Below, in pieces: positions 8,380 through 15,158 of a DNA stretch of 55,848 bases (position 1 is its first letter; each line of letters starts with the position of its first letter). Location: assembly GCA_902786815.1 (NCBI GenBank), contig CADADV010000012.1:1-55848 (forward strand). The letters are read 5' to 3'. The notes beneath the pieces were generated by a model. It ran no database searches, was not told the DNA's origin, and saw nothing but the letters and a program-made list of their open reading frames with translations. This stretch comes from an uncultured Eubacteriales bacterium (GTDB lineage: Bacteria > Bacillota > Clostridia > Peptostreptococcales > Anaerovoracaceae). The position numbers and the translations under genes are program-made.

Positions 8380-8815
8380 AGAAGAATTAATGAAAATACT
8401 GCCTCACAGAGACAATATGCTGCTCGTGGAAGAGGCTGAAGTAGTTACTGAAACAGACAAGGACGGAAATGAGAAAAAGGTCTCCTACGGCAAGTATCAT
8501 GTCCGCGGTGATGAGTTTTTCCTGCAGGGACATTTCCCGGGGAATCCGATCGTGCCGGGCGTGATCCTTTGCGAGATGATGGCCCAGTCCTCCTGCGTAC
8601 TTCTGCAGGATGTTGTAGAAGAAGGTACAGGAACTATGTTCACAGGTCTTAATAACGTGAAATTCAGAAGCCCTGTGAAGCCGGGAGATACATTCGAATC
8701 GAAGTGCGAGATCGTCAAGGCGAAGCCGCCGTTCTATTTCGCCAAGGGCGAAGGCCGTGTGGACGGCAAGGTGGCAGTTAAAGCTGAGTTTTCATTCGTG
8801 CTTGTGAAGGAGTAA
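8372..8815 (+). CDS. fabZ: 3-hydroxyacyl-ACP dehydratase
   Basis: FabZ removes water from 3-hydroxyacyl-ACP to give the trans-2-enoyl intermediate. The 147-residue hot-dog fold protein has LPHRDNMLLVEE at the start. The catalytic pair is His54 (GHFPGNPIVPGV) and Glu68 (LCEMMAQ), with the 14-residue spacing of the family. An insertion (TETDKDGNEKK) precedes the core. No fabM or other unsaturated-chain isomerase gene is nearby, so an isomerising FabN-like activity is possible but cannot be read from the sequence. It overlaps fabF by 8 bases. Confidence 0.92.
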   Translation: MNKEELMKILPHRDNMLLVEEAEVVTETDKDGNEKKVSYGKYHVRGDEFFLQGHFPGNPIVPGVILCEMMAQSSCVLLQDVVEEGTGTMFTGLNNVKFRSPVKPGDTFESKCEIVKAKPPFYFAKGEGRVDGKVAVKAEFSFVLVKE

Positions 8816-8817
8816 TA

Positions 8818-10038
8818 ATGGATAAAAAACTAGTAATAACCGGTATGGGGGCAGTCACTCCCATCGGCATTGGCGTGCAGGAATATTGGGACAATCTGAT
8901 GTCCTGCAAGACAGGAATCGATTACATCCGGAACATTGATACAGATGACCTGCCGATCAAATTCGCCGGAGAGCTCCATGACTTCAATCCGAAGGATTTC
9001 ATCCCGCGCAAGAAGGCCGGTGAGATGGACCGTTTCATGCAGCTTGCTTATGTGGCGGCCGGAGAAGCGATCTCCGAGGTGGAAATCGATCCCTACAGAA
9101 CAGGAATCGTTGTTGGAACAGCACTGAACGGAATCGGCACGATCACGGAAACTGAGCGGTCATATCTCACTTCTGCAATGAAGAGAGTCGGCCCGAGATT
9201 CCTCCCGAAATCCTTGGGCAATGTGTGCGCTTCGCAGATCGCGATCGAGCACGATATCCACGGTCCGAGCATGACCCTTAACACGGCATGCGCATCCGGC
9301 GGTGATGCGATCACCCTTTCTGCAATGATGCTGCAGTTTGGCATGGCCGACATGATGGTCGCAGTAGGCGCCGAGTCCGGAACGGAACCGATCCTGATCC
9401 AGTCTCTGGCTTCTGCCAAGGCGCTCAGCACAAACAATGATGACCCGCAGCACGCATGCAGACCATTCGACAAGGACAGAGATGGTTTTGTATTAGGAGA
9501 AGGCGGCGGAGCAATCGTTATCGAGACAGAGGAACATGCGAAGGCGAGAGGCGCGAAGATCTATGCGGAGCTCGCAGGCTTCGGCAACAATACAGACGCA
9601 TATCACCCTGTCACACCTCGTCCTGACGGAGAGGGAGAAATCCTGTGCATGAAGCAGGCCATTGAGATCGCCGGCATCAAACCGGAAGACATCGGATACA
9701 TCAATACACACGGCACAGCGACCCACAAGGGCGACGTTGCCGAAACAGAAGCCGTAAAGGCAGTATTCGGAGATGCGGCGAAGGATCTGGTTCTGAATTC
9801 AACAAAGGCTGCGACCGGACATATGATGGGAGCCGGCGGCATCACTGAAGTGATCACCTGCATTCGTTCCATCGAAACAGGAATGATCGCGGCGACGCTG
9901 AATCTGGACAACCCTGACCCGCTCTGTGATCTGAACTATGTTTCAACGATCACTGCCAAAACCCTTAAGTATGCTATGTCCAATGCATTCGGATTCGGAG
10001 GACAGAACTCCAGCATTATCGTTGGAGCGTATAAGTAA
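8818..10038 (+). CDS. Second 3-oxoacyl-ACP synthase, KAS II type
   Basis: A 406-residue condensing enzyme related to but clearly distinct from the fabF product two genes upstream. The triad is complete: Cys158 (NTACASGGD), His298 (NTHGTATHKGD) and His335 (ATGHMMGAGG). The N-terminal half departs from FabF, with a shorter linker and YRTGIVVGTALNG where FabF has YFGSGIGG. The Cys-His-His triad excludes a FabH (Cys-His-Asn) enzyme. Two bases separate it from fabZ and one base from the marR gene. It may have a different chain-length preference, or may start chains by decarboxylating malonyl-ACP in place of FabH. Both roles are inference. Confidence 0.88.
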   Translation: MDKKLVITGMGAVTPIGIGVQEYWDNLMSCKTGIDYIRNIDTDDLPIKFAGELHDFNPKDFIPRKKAGEMDRFMQLAYVAAGEAISEVEIDPYRTGIVVGTALNGIGTITETERSYLTSAMKRVGPRFLPKSLGNVCASQIAIEHDIHGPSMTLNTACASGGDAITLSAMMLQFGMADMMVAVGAESGTEPILIQSLASAKALSTNNDDPQHACRPFDKDRDGFVLGEGGGAIVIETEEHAKARGAKIYAELAGFGNNTDAYHPVTPRPDGEGEILCMKQAIEIAGIKPEDIGYINTHGTATHKGDVAETEAVKAVFGDAAKDLVLNSTKAATGHMMGAGGITEVITCIRSIETGMIAATLNLDNPDPLCDLNYVSTITAKTLKYAMSNAFGFGGQNSSIIVGAYK

Positions 10039-10039
10039 A

Positions 10040-10504
10040 ATGACTGAGTTCACCAGCAAGTTAAATGCTGTCCTGACGGAGGCATATCATAATGTGCTCC
10101 TGGCTGAAGAGACCAAGAGAAAGTACAGCAGCGGCAATTTCACATTCCGTGACCGGAACGCTGTAACTTTTATCATGGGTTTCAAGAACGGGACGAATAT
10201 CAGCAGTGTTGCGGACTATCTTAAGATATCCCGGCCTTCTGCTACCATGACCATCAAAAAGCTGGAGAAACATGGTCTGGTCGAACGAAAGGTGGATCCG
10301 ACCAATCACCGGAACATCCTCGTTAAAGTGACGCGCAAAGGCAGGATATACGCCCGGTATCAACTCAAGTACAGCGAAGAGATGGCCCGTGCCCTGAGCG
10401 AGGACCTGACTCCCGAAGAGCAGGACGCCCTTTACTCGGGGCTGTGCAAGCTGAACCAGTTCTTCGCAGACAGCACCAGAGAATCCGAAAAGAAACACAA
10501 ATAA
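10040..10504 (+). CDS. MarR-family regulator, probable fatty-acid operon repressor (FabT-like)
   Basis: A 154-residue winged-helix protein. Residues ~40-110 form the DNA-binding part (ISSVADYLKISRPSATMTIKKLEKHGLVERKVDPTNHRNILVKVTRKG), the standard MarR recognition helix and wing. The ATG at 10040 starts one base after the stop of the second KAS gene, so the two are coupled. In streptococci and relatives the MarR protein FabT sits at the head of the fab operon and represses it with acyl-ACP as corepressor. Here the gene sits at the tail. Autogenous control through the palindrome at 4108-4120 is inferred from context only. Confidence 0.82.
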   Translation: MTEFTSKLNAVLTEAYHNVLLAEETKRKYSSGNFTFRDRNAVTFIMGFKNGTNISSVADYLKISRPSATMTIKKLEKHGLVERKVDPTNHRNILVKVTRKGRIYARYQLKYSEEMARALSEDLTPEEQDALYSGLCKLNQFFADSTRESEKKHK

Positions 10505-10534
10505 AGCATAATAAAGTATCGATTTAGCATCAAA

Positions 10535-10577
10535 AAAACACTCCTTCGCTATTATCAGAATCGCGAAGGGGTGTTTT
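10535..10577. terminator. Bidirectional intrinsic terminator between the fab operon and trpB2
   Basis: A 15-base arm (10535-10549) pairs with 10563-10577 with one G-T pair, around a 13-base loop. On the plus strand it is followed by a T-rich stretch and closes the fab operon. On the minus strand it ends in seven T (10533-10539 read in reverse) and closes trpB2. Confidence 0.9.
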
Positions 10578-10624
10578 CGTTATTATTATTCGAAGGAGAT
10601 GATTCTTTTCTTGTGGATGATTCT

Positions 10625-11998
10625 TTAATCAATCTTTGGCAATGTCTCAAAGTACTTCTGCAGTTCTTCGTCAGTCGGGATGTAGTCGTCCATGACGCCG
10701 TCGTGGAATTTCTCGTAGGCGACCATGTCGAAATAACCAGTTCCAGTGAGTCCGAAAACGATGGTCTTCTCTTCGCCTGTTTCGATGCACTTCTTGGCTT
10801 CGTCAAGCGCGACCTTGATAGCGTGGGAGCTTTCCGGAGCAGGCAGGATGCCTTCCACTCTGGCGAACTCTTCCGCGGCAGCGAAGACTTCCGTCTGCGG
10901 AACAGAAATGGCTTCCATGAGACCGTCGTCGTAGAGCTGTGAAAGCACCGGGCTCATGCCATGGTACCGCAGGCCGCCGGCGTGGTTGGCAGCAGGGATG
11001 AATCCGCTTCCGAGCGTGTACATCTTGGCCAGCGGGCATACCATGCCTGTGTCGCAGAAGTCATAGGCATATTTGCCTCTTGTGAAACTCGGGCAAGACT
11101 GCGGTTCGACCGCGACGATGCGGTAGTCTGCGTTGCCTTTGATCTTCTCACCCATGAACGGTGCAATGAGCCCGCCCAGGTTGGAACCGCCGCCGGCGCA
11201 GCCGATGATCATATCCGGAACGATGCCGTACTTATCGAGAGCAGCTTTTGTTTCCAGGCCGATGATGGACTGGTGGAGCAGGACCTGATTGAGCACGCTT
11301 CCCAGAACATATCTGTATCCCGGTGTGGATGTTGCCACTTCAACGGCTTCTGAAATAGCGCAGCCGAGGCTTCCGGTCGTACCGGGGTGATCCGCAAGGA
11401 TCTTCTTACCGATTTCTGTCGTTGTCGATGGGGAAGGTGTGACGTCAGCGCCGTAGGTTCTCATGACCTCTCTTCTGAACGGTTTCTGCTCATAGGATAC
11501 CTTGACCATGAAGACTTTGCAGTCCAGATCGAAGTAGGAGCAGGCCATGGAAAGGGCAGTGCCCCACTGGCCGGCACCGGTCTCTGTGGTCACGCCTTTG
11601 AGTCCTTGCTGCTTGGCGTAGTACGCCTGGGCGATGGCGGAGTTGAGCTTGTGGCTGCCGCTGGTGTTGTTGCCCTCGAACTTGTAGTAGATTTTGGCCG
11701 GGGTTCCCAGCTTTTCCTCCAGGCAGTATGCTCTGACGAGCGGTGACGGCCGGTACATCTTGTAGAAGTCCCGGATCTCCTGCGGGATCTCGATGAACGG
11801 ATCTTCGTTGTTCAGTTCCTGTTTGCAAAGCTCCTCGCAGAATACCGGAGCGAGATCTTCCAGCGTCATCGGCTGGTGCGTGCCCGGATGGATCAGCGGC
11901 GCAGGCTTGTTGATCATGTCCGCCCGCAGATTGTACCATGCCTGCGGCATCTCATTTTCTTCGAGGTATATCTTATATGGGATTTCTTTCGTAGTCAT
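10625..11998 (-). CDS. trpB: Tryptophan synthase beta chain, TrpB2 class (stand-alone)
   Basis: TrpB joins indole to serine with pyridoxal phosphate to make tryptophan. The 457-residue protein belongs to the longer TrpB2 class: it has an N-terminal extension (LRADMINKPAPLIHPGT) and the class motif RPSPLVRAYCLEEKLGTPAKIYYKFEGNNTSGSHK with the cofactor Lys117. GCAGGGSNLGG, the phosphate-binding loop, follows. TrpB2 proteins usually lack contacts for TrpA, and no trpA or other trp gene is in the window. An indole-salvage role has been proposed for the class. The gene has a 400-nt leader with a Trp-codon attenuator, which supports a true role in tryptophan supply. It could otherwise act on another serine-like substrate. 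Confidence 0.92.
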   Translation of the reverse strand: MTTKEIPYKIYLEENEMPQAWYNLRADMINKPAPLIHPGTHQPMTLEDLAPVFCEELCKQELNNEDPFIEIPQEIRDFYKMYRPSPLVRAYCLEEKLGTPAKIYYKFEGNNTSGSHKLNSAIAQAYYAKQQGLKGVTTETGAGQWGTALSMACSYFDLDCKVFMVKVSYEQKPFRREVMRTYGADVTPSPSTTTEIGKKILADHPGTTGSLGCAISEAVEVATSTPGYRYVLGSVLNQVLLHQSIIGLETKAALDKYGIVPDMIIGCAGGGSNLGGLIAPFMGEKIKGNADYRIVAVEPQSCPSFTRGKYAYDFCDTGMVCPLAKMYTLGSGFIPAANHAGGLRYHGMSPVLSQLYDDGLMEAISVPQTEVFAAAEEFARVEGILPAPESSHAIKVALDEAKKCIETGEEKTIVFGLTGTGYFDMVAYEKFHDGVMDDYIPTDEELQKYFETLPKID

Positions 11999-12150
11999 TG
12001 CGTTTGTTTCCTTTCTCTATTGCATCTGGTATTGCATCTGTTATTGATACAAAGCCTGACTTTGTTCTTTTCGTTAGTTTGTTGTAATAATATTTCTAAT
12101 TGTGTTGTTTGGTTTGGTGTTGTCGTCAGCTGTGGTTTTATCTTAATAAT

Positions 12151-12192
12151 TCATATTCCGGCGCGGCAGCGCCAATACTTGGTATATTTCAT
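12151..12192 (-). CDS. Second leader mini-ORF upstream of trpB2, MKYTKYWRCRAGI
   Basis: A 13-codon reading frame ending in TGA, with AGGAG (12201-12205, minus strand) 8 bases before its ATG, as good a ribosome site as any in the window. It lies just after the attenuator terminator and 152 bases before trpB2. Codon 7 is Trp, followed by Arg-Cys-Arg. The first leader peptide also has its Trp codons after Tyr and before Cys. The coding bases contain a GGCGC-TGCC-GCGCC hairpin. It may be a second regulatory peptide whose stalling controls read-through into trpB2. No family assignment is claimed. Confidence 0.55.
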   Translation of the reverse strand: MKYTKYWRCRAGI

Positions 12193-12210
12193 GATTTCTT
12201 CTCCTGTAAT

Positions 12211-12241
12211 AAAAACGCGGCTCCAGGTCTGCCTGTGCCGC
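12211..12241 (-). terminator. Attenuator terminator in the trpB2 leader
   Basis: On the minus strand GCGGC-A-CAGG-CAGA-CCTG-GA-GCCGC forms a 5+4 bp stem with a small internal loop and a 4-base loop, followed at once by GTTTTTATT. It sits about 70 bases after the Trp-Trp leader peptide and before the second mini-ORF. Termination here would stop transcription before trpB2. Region TGCTG (minus; plus 12288-12292) can pair either with CAGCA next to the Trp codons (plus 12328-12332) or with CGGCA of the terminator arm (plus 12236-12240). These alternatives are only 5 bp. Confidence 0.75.
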
Positions 12242-12313
12242 TTCGTGTTTCTGTGATTATCGTGTTTCTTCAAATGATTCAGATACTCAGCATTGCAAAC
12301 TGACCTTACAATC

Positions 12314-12373
12314 TTAGGTTGTAAAGCTGCTGCACCACCAATATCCGTTTGTGAAAACTCTCGTAATCATCAT
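12314..12373 (-). CDS. Trp leader peptide (trpL-like) of trpB2
   Basis: A 19-residue peptide, MMITRVFTNGYWWCSSFTT, with AGGAG (plus 12381-12385) exactly 7 bases before its ATG. It begins about 27 bases after the predicted transcription start. Codons 12 and 13 are tandem TGG. Two Trp codons in a 19-codon leader followed by an intrinsic terminator and a tryptophan gene is the textbook layout of ribosome-mediated attenuation. When Trp-tRNA is scarce the ribosome stalls at these codons and the terminator should be avoided. In Firmicutes, trp genes are more often controlled by T-box or TRAP, neither of which is visible here. Confidence 0.8.
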   Translation of the reverse strand: MMITRVFTNGYWWCSSFTT

Positions 12374-12406
12374 CTGAAAACTCCTGTAGTCTATTTTTAT
12401 GTGGTT

Positions 12407-12435
12407 ACTTTAGCACTCTAAAATGCTGTTGTCAA
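12407..12435 (-). promoter_or_regulatory. Promoter of the trpB2 leader transcript
   Basis: On the minus strand TTGACA (plus 12430-12435), a 17-base spacer and TAAAGT (plus 12407-12412) form a good promoter with a predicted start near 12400. The transcript would carry both leader ORFs and about 400 bases of leader before trpB2. Confidence 0.75.
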
Positions 12436-12523
12436 GAGAAAATTTTGACAAATTGGGAGTTGGCGGGGCGCGTGCACTGGCATTCGCCTCGTATTCGCCC
12501 CGTGCAACAAGGCAGCAAATGCC

Positions 12524-12802
12524 AAAGTACAAACCGCAAGTGCCGGACCCCTTGATGCTTCGTAGATCATTTGTACTTTCGTGACAGCCGTGTCGGCAAA
12601 GTACACAAGGCAGGTGCTGGAGCTGTTGAAACATCGTAGATCATTTGTACTTTTGAGTCGGTCGGGCCGAGAAAGTACAAAAGTCAGGTGACGGAACCGT
12701 TGAAACATCGTATGTGATTTGTACCTTCGAGTTGATAGCTTCAAGAAAGTACAAACGACAAACATTGAAACAGTTGACACTTCGCAAATCGTTTGTACTT
12801 TT
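12524..12802. repeat. Array 1: four 57-bp units at an exact 74-bp period, dyad ends
   Basis: Units start at 12524, 12598, 12672 and 12746. Each is 57 bp, opens with AAAGTACAAA (AAAGTACACA in unit 2) and closes with TTTGTACTTT (one mismatch in unit 3), and is followed by a spacer of 17 bp. Closing and opening ends of neighbouring units face each other as 38-bp inverted repeats (12570-12607, 12644-12681, 12718-12755). Interiors share GTTGAAACATCGTA-like sequence; the 17-bp loops differ but most hold their own 4-bp inverted repeat. Because 74 is not a multiple of 3, it does not encode a repeat protein. No known element was recognised. Confidence 0.85.
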
Positions 12803-12871
12803 GATTGAGAGAGTCGACATAAGGAAGCAGGAGTCATTCTTGAGTAGCAGTCGGTCCACATCTTCAAGCCT

Positions 12872-13222
12872 CAACCAACGGCCCAACGCAGCATCAAGGG
12901 TTGCGAACGTCAGCAGTTGGTTACGGGCGAGCTGTGGACTGTCCGCAACCAACGGCCCAACGCAGTATCAAGGGTTGCGAGGGTCAGCAGTTGGTTACGG
13001 GCGAACTGTGGAACGTCCGCAACCAACAGCCCAACGCAGTATCAAGGCTTGCGGGGGTCAGCAGTTGGTTACGGGCAAGCTGTGGACCGTCCGCAACCAA
13101 CGGTCCAATGCAGTATCAAGGGTTGCGGGGGTCAGCAGTTGGTTACGGGCAAACTGTGGACCGTCCGCAACCAACGGTCCAACGCAGTATCAAGGGTTGC
13201 GGGGGTCAACCGGTGGTTACAC
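12872..13222. repeat. Array 2: four and a half 74-bp tandem repeats
   Basis: Units start at 12872, 12946, 13020, 13094 and 13168 (partial). They are 90% or more alike by eye along their whole length, unlike array 1. Each unit holds GTTGGTTACGG, whose partner CCGCAACCAAC spans the start of the next unit. Ten of eleven bases pair, and the inverted repeat is 38 bp long, the same length as in array 1. A second possible pairing joins GGTTGCGG inside the unit with CCGCAACC. Open frames across the array arise because all three frames lack stops; protein coding is unlikely. Confidence 0.9.
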
Positions 13223-13446
13223 AGAAAGAGCTGATCCCAGCACGCCCGCAGACCTCGCTTGTCAAAGGAGGAAAACCGGTAATGATGTTTCCTGTCAGCT
13301 GGAATCTGCGTATGGCGGGCAGTGTATGGCGGGTGATATAATGCAAGGGAAAAGGGGAAACAAGGCAGGGAACGTGTTCGGCGCGATTCGCCCAAGAAAG
13401 CAATTCGCTCAAGAAAGCGATTCACTCAAGAGAGCAACGGATAACG

Positions 13447-14322
13447 ATGAACATGGAACAGACGAAATTCAGCAGATGGCCCGAAGCGCTTATCATTCTG
13501 CAGTCGATCATCTACGGCTTCGGCGACCCTATATCCAAGATCGCATTCGAGGTTACGCCGGTATATACGATGATGTCGGTGCGCTATTTGATTGCCTTCG
13601 TGATCTGCGTGGTCATCTTTCACAGGCGGATTCTCGATACGCTCCGAACAGTGCCTGTCAAAGCCTGGCTGATTCCGGGCGTGTGCATCGGCATGAGTTA
13701 TCTACTCAATAATGTCGCACTGTCCATGACGGATGCGACCTCTGTGGCGTTTCTCCGTTCCCTGGCAGTCGTCATGACACCGGCGCTGGCATTTCTCGCG
13801 TTCCGAACACGGTATTCATGGAAACTGATCTTCATACAGGTGATGGTGCTCCCGGGCACATACCTTCTGTGTGTCAGGGGAGGGCTTTCCGGATTCGGAG
13901 CAGGGGAGATGGTTGCCCTTGCCGCCGCGGCGCTGATGGCAGCTGCCCTTGTCTTCACAAAAAACTATCTGGACACGGTCGATCCCGCGAGCATGACGTC
14001 ACTGCAGGCAGGATGCTCCGCCGTGCTCGCACTGATCGGGTGCATGATATTTGAAGGAGGACTGCATCTGGAAACGACGACCGGCACAGCCTGGCTGATC
14101 ATACTGTACCTGGCCATCACATGCACCTTCCTCGGATATCTGATGCAAAATCTGGCGCTGACGAAGATTTCCGACCGTACTGTGGCGCTGCTGCAGAGCC
14201 TTTGCCCGGTCATGACAGCTGTGTTTGCATTGCTTTTGCTTGGGGAGACACTGTCGGCGGCAGGTATCGTAGGTGCGGTGATCATCGTTTGCTGCGTCGC
14301 CGCAGGGTCTGTGACGAGGTAG
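13447..14322 (+). CDS. EamA/DMT-family transporter
   Basis: A 291-residue integral membrane protein with about ten hydrophobic segments in two homologous halves, the mark of the drug/metabolite transporter (EamA) superfamily. The first half begins IILQSIIYGFGDPISKIAFEVTPVYTMMSVRYLIAF and the second ends ALLQSLCPVMTAVFALLLLGETLSAAGIVGAVII, which matches the family's typical last two helices. Substrates vary widely (amino acids, metabolites) and cannot be told from sequence. The ATG at 13447 is followed in frame by another ATG at 13453; neither has a strong ribosome site. It stands alone between the repeat arrays and thiN. Confidence 0.85.
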   Translation: MNMEQTKFSRWPEALIILQSIIYGFGDPISKIAFEVTPVYTMMSVRYLIAFVICVVIFHRRILDTLRTVPVKAWLIPGVCIGMSYLLNNVALSMTDATSVAFLRSLAVVMTPALAFLAFRTRYSWKLIFIQVMVLPGTYLLCVRGGLSGFGAGEMVALAAAALMAAALVFTKNYLDTVDPASMTSLQAGCSAVLALIGCMIFEGGLHLETTTGTAWLIILYLAITCTFLGYLMQNLALTKISDRTVALLQSLCPVMTAVFALLLLGETLSAAGIVGAVIIVCCVAAGSVTR

Positions 14323-14361
14323 ACAGCGGGTGTATAATGAGACTGGCAAGGAGGAAATATC

Positions 14362-14997
14362 ATGAAACGATGCGTCATCGTCGGCGGTGCCGGAATAAAT
14401 GAATACGACAGGGTGCGGGCTGCGCTGCTTCCGGACGATTTGTTCGTCTTCTGTGACTGCGGATTGAAGCACATGGATGCATTGGGTGTGAAGCCTGATT
14501 TGATCGTGGGGGATTTCGATTCCCATGAGAATCCGCGCATGGATGCGGAGACCATCGTGCTGCCGCGGGAAAAGGATGACACGGATACGGTTTTTGCGGC
14601 GAAAGAAATGATGAGGCGGGGCTTTGATGACTTCCTGCTCATCGGCGTCATCGGGGCAAGGCTCGATCATACGCTAGCCAACGTATCGATTCTTCTGATG
14701 CTCGATACGGCAGGAAAAAAGGCAAAAGCAATCGATGACTTCGGCGAGATTGAGATCGTGTCGGCAGCAGATGGCCGGCAGGGAAGGGCAACCATCGATG
14801 ATTCCTATCCCTATTTCTCGCTTTTGAACATCACCGGCGAGGCGGAAGGCATCACGATCCGAAACGCCAAGTTCCCCCTCGAAGATGGTAGAATCGACTG
14901 CGATTACCAGTACGCCGTCAGCAACGAAGTGCTGCCCGGTCAGACAGCAGAGGTTACGATCACAAAAGGCAGGGTGCTGCTGATCAAAATAGTATAG
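14362..14997 (+). CDS. thiN: Thiamine pyrophosphokinase
   Basis: ThiN phosphorylates thiamine to the active cofactor thiamine diphosphate. The 211-residue protein has the expected motifs: CDCGLKHMDALGVKPDLIVGDFDS near the start, REKDDTDTVFAAKEM for metal and ATP binding, and GARLDHTLANV. A C-terminal beta domain (YFSLLNITGEAEGITIRNAKFPLEDG) binds thiamine. TATAAT at 14333-14338 and AAGGAGG shortly before the ATG give it its own promoter and ribosome site. It is followed by a strong terminator, so it appears to be a single-gene unit. IorA in the same window needs this cofactor. Confidence 0.92.
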   Translation: MKRCVIVGGAGINEYDRVRAALLPDDLFVFCDCGLKHMDALGVKPDLIVGDFDSHENPRMDAETIVLPREKDDTDTVFAAKEMMRRGFDDFLLIGVIGARLDHTLANVSILLMLDTAGKKAKAIDDFGEIEIVSAADGRQGRATIDDSYPYFSLLNITGEAEGITIRNAKFPLEDGRIDCDYQYAVSNEVLPGQTAEVTITKGRVLLIKIV

Positions 14998-15012
14998 CGG
15001 GTAATCCCGCCT

Positions 15013-15040
15013 CCGGAGCGCGACTGCTCCGGTTTTTTTT
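15013..15040 (+). terminator. Intrinsic terminator after thiN
   Basis: CCGGAGC (15013-15019) pairs with GCTCCGG (15026-15032), with a 6-base loop, and eight T follow directly. Confidence 0.95.
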
Positions 15041-15056
15041 GTTATGCGGAGAAATA

Positions 15057-15065
15057 TGGTATAAT
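15057..15065 (+). promoter_or_regulatory. Extended -10 promoter of the large secreted protein
   Basis: TGGTATAAT is a perfect extended -10 element (TATAAT at 15060-15065). About 90 bases of AT-rich leader follow before the gene, with no terminator or ORF that suggests attenuation. Confidence 0.6.
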
Positions 15066-15158
15066 TAATAAACGTTAAGATAAATCGAACTATTCAAAAC
15101 AATCAAAGAGAACACATCATCTTTTTTGTTATTTGGATTTGATGGGAAGGAGGATATT

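Larger units (their letters stand above)
11999..12400 (-). promoter_or_regulatory. trpB2 leader region with two upstream ORFs and a C-rich tract
   Basis: This 400-base stretch has no conventional gene. In transcript order it holds the Trp-Trp leader peptide, the attenuator terminator, the YWRC mini-ORF and then an unstructured, A/C-rich, G-poor tract (plus ~12075-12135, including ACACCAAACCAAAC on the minus strand). The trpB2 ribosome site GAAAGGAAAC follows. The C-rich, G-poor tract resembles a Rho-utilisation site, as found after tnaC in tryptophanase operons. That reading is inference. No T-box motif (GGGTGGNACCGCG) is present. Confidence 0.6.

Noticed and set aside
8818-10038. FabH (KAS III) for the second condensing enzyme
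   Set aside because: The active site is Cys-His-His with GTATHKGD and GHMMGAGG motifs, which is KAS I/II, not the Cys-His-Asn of FabH.
11999-12400. T-box riboswitch before trpB2
   Set aside because: No T-box consensus and no stem I specifier arrangement. The leader peptide and terminator explain the region better.
12524-13222. CRISPR array
   Set aside because: Repeats vary, spacing differs from known arrays, the spacers are themselves partial hairpins or repeats, and no cas gene is present.
12714-13712. A 332-codon frame through the second repeat array, like a repeat protein
   Set aside because: The 74-bp unit is not a multiple of 3, so the frame changes at each unit and the peptide repeats only every 74 residues. 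It also runs into the EamA gene. Low coding signal.
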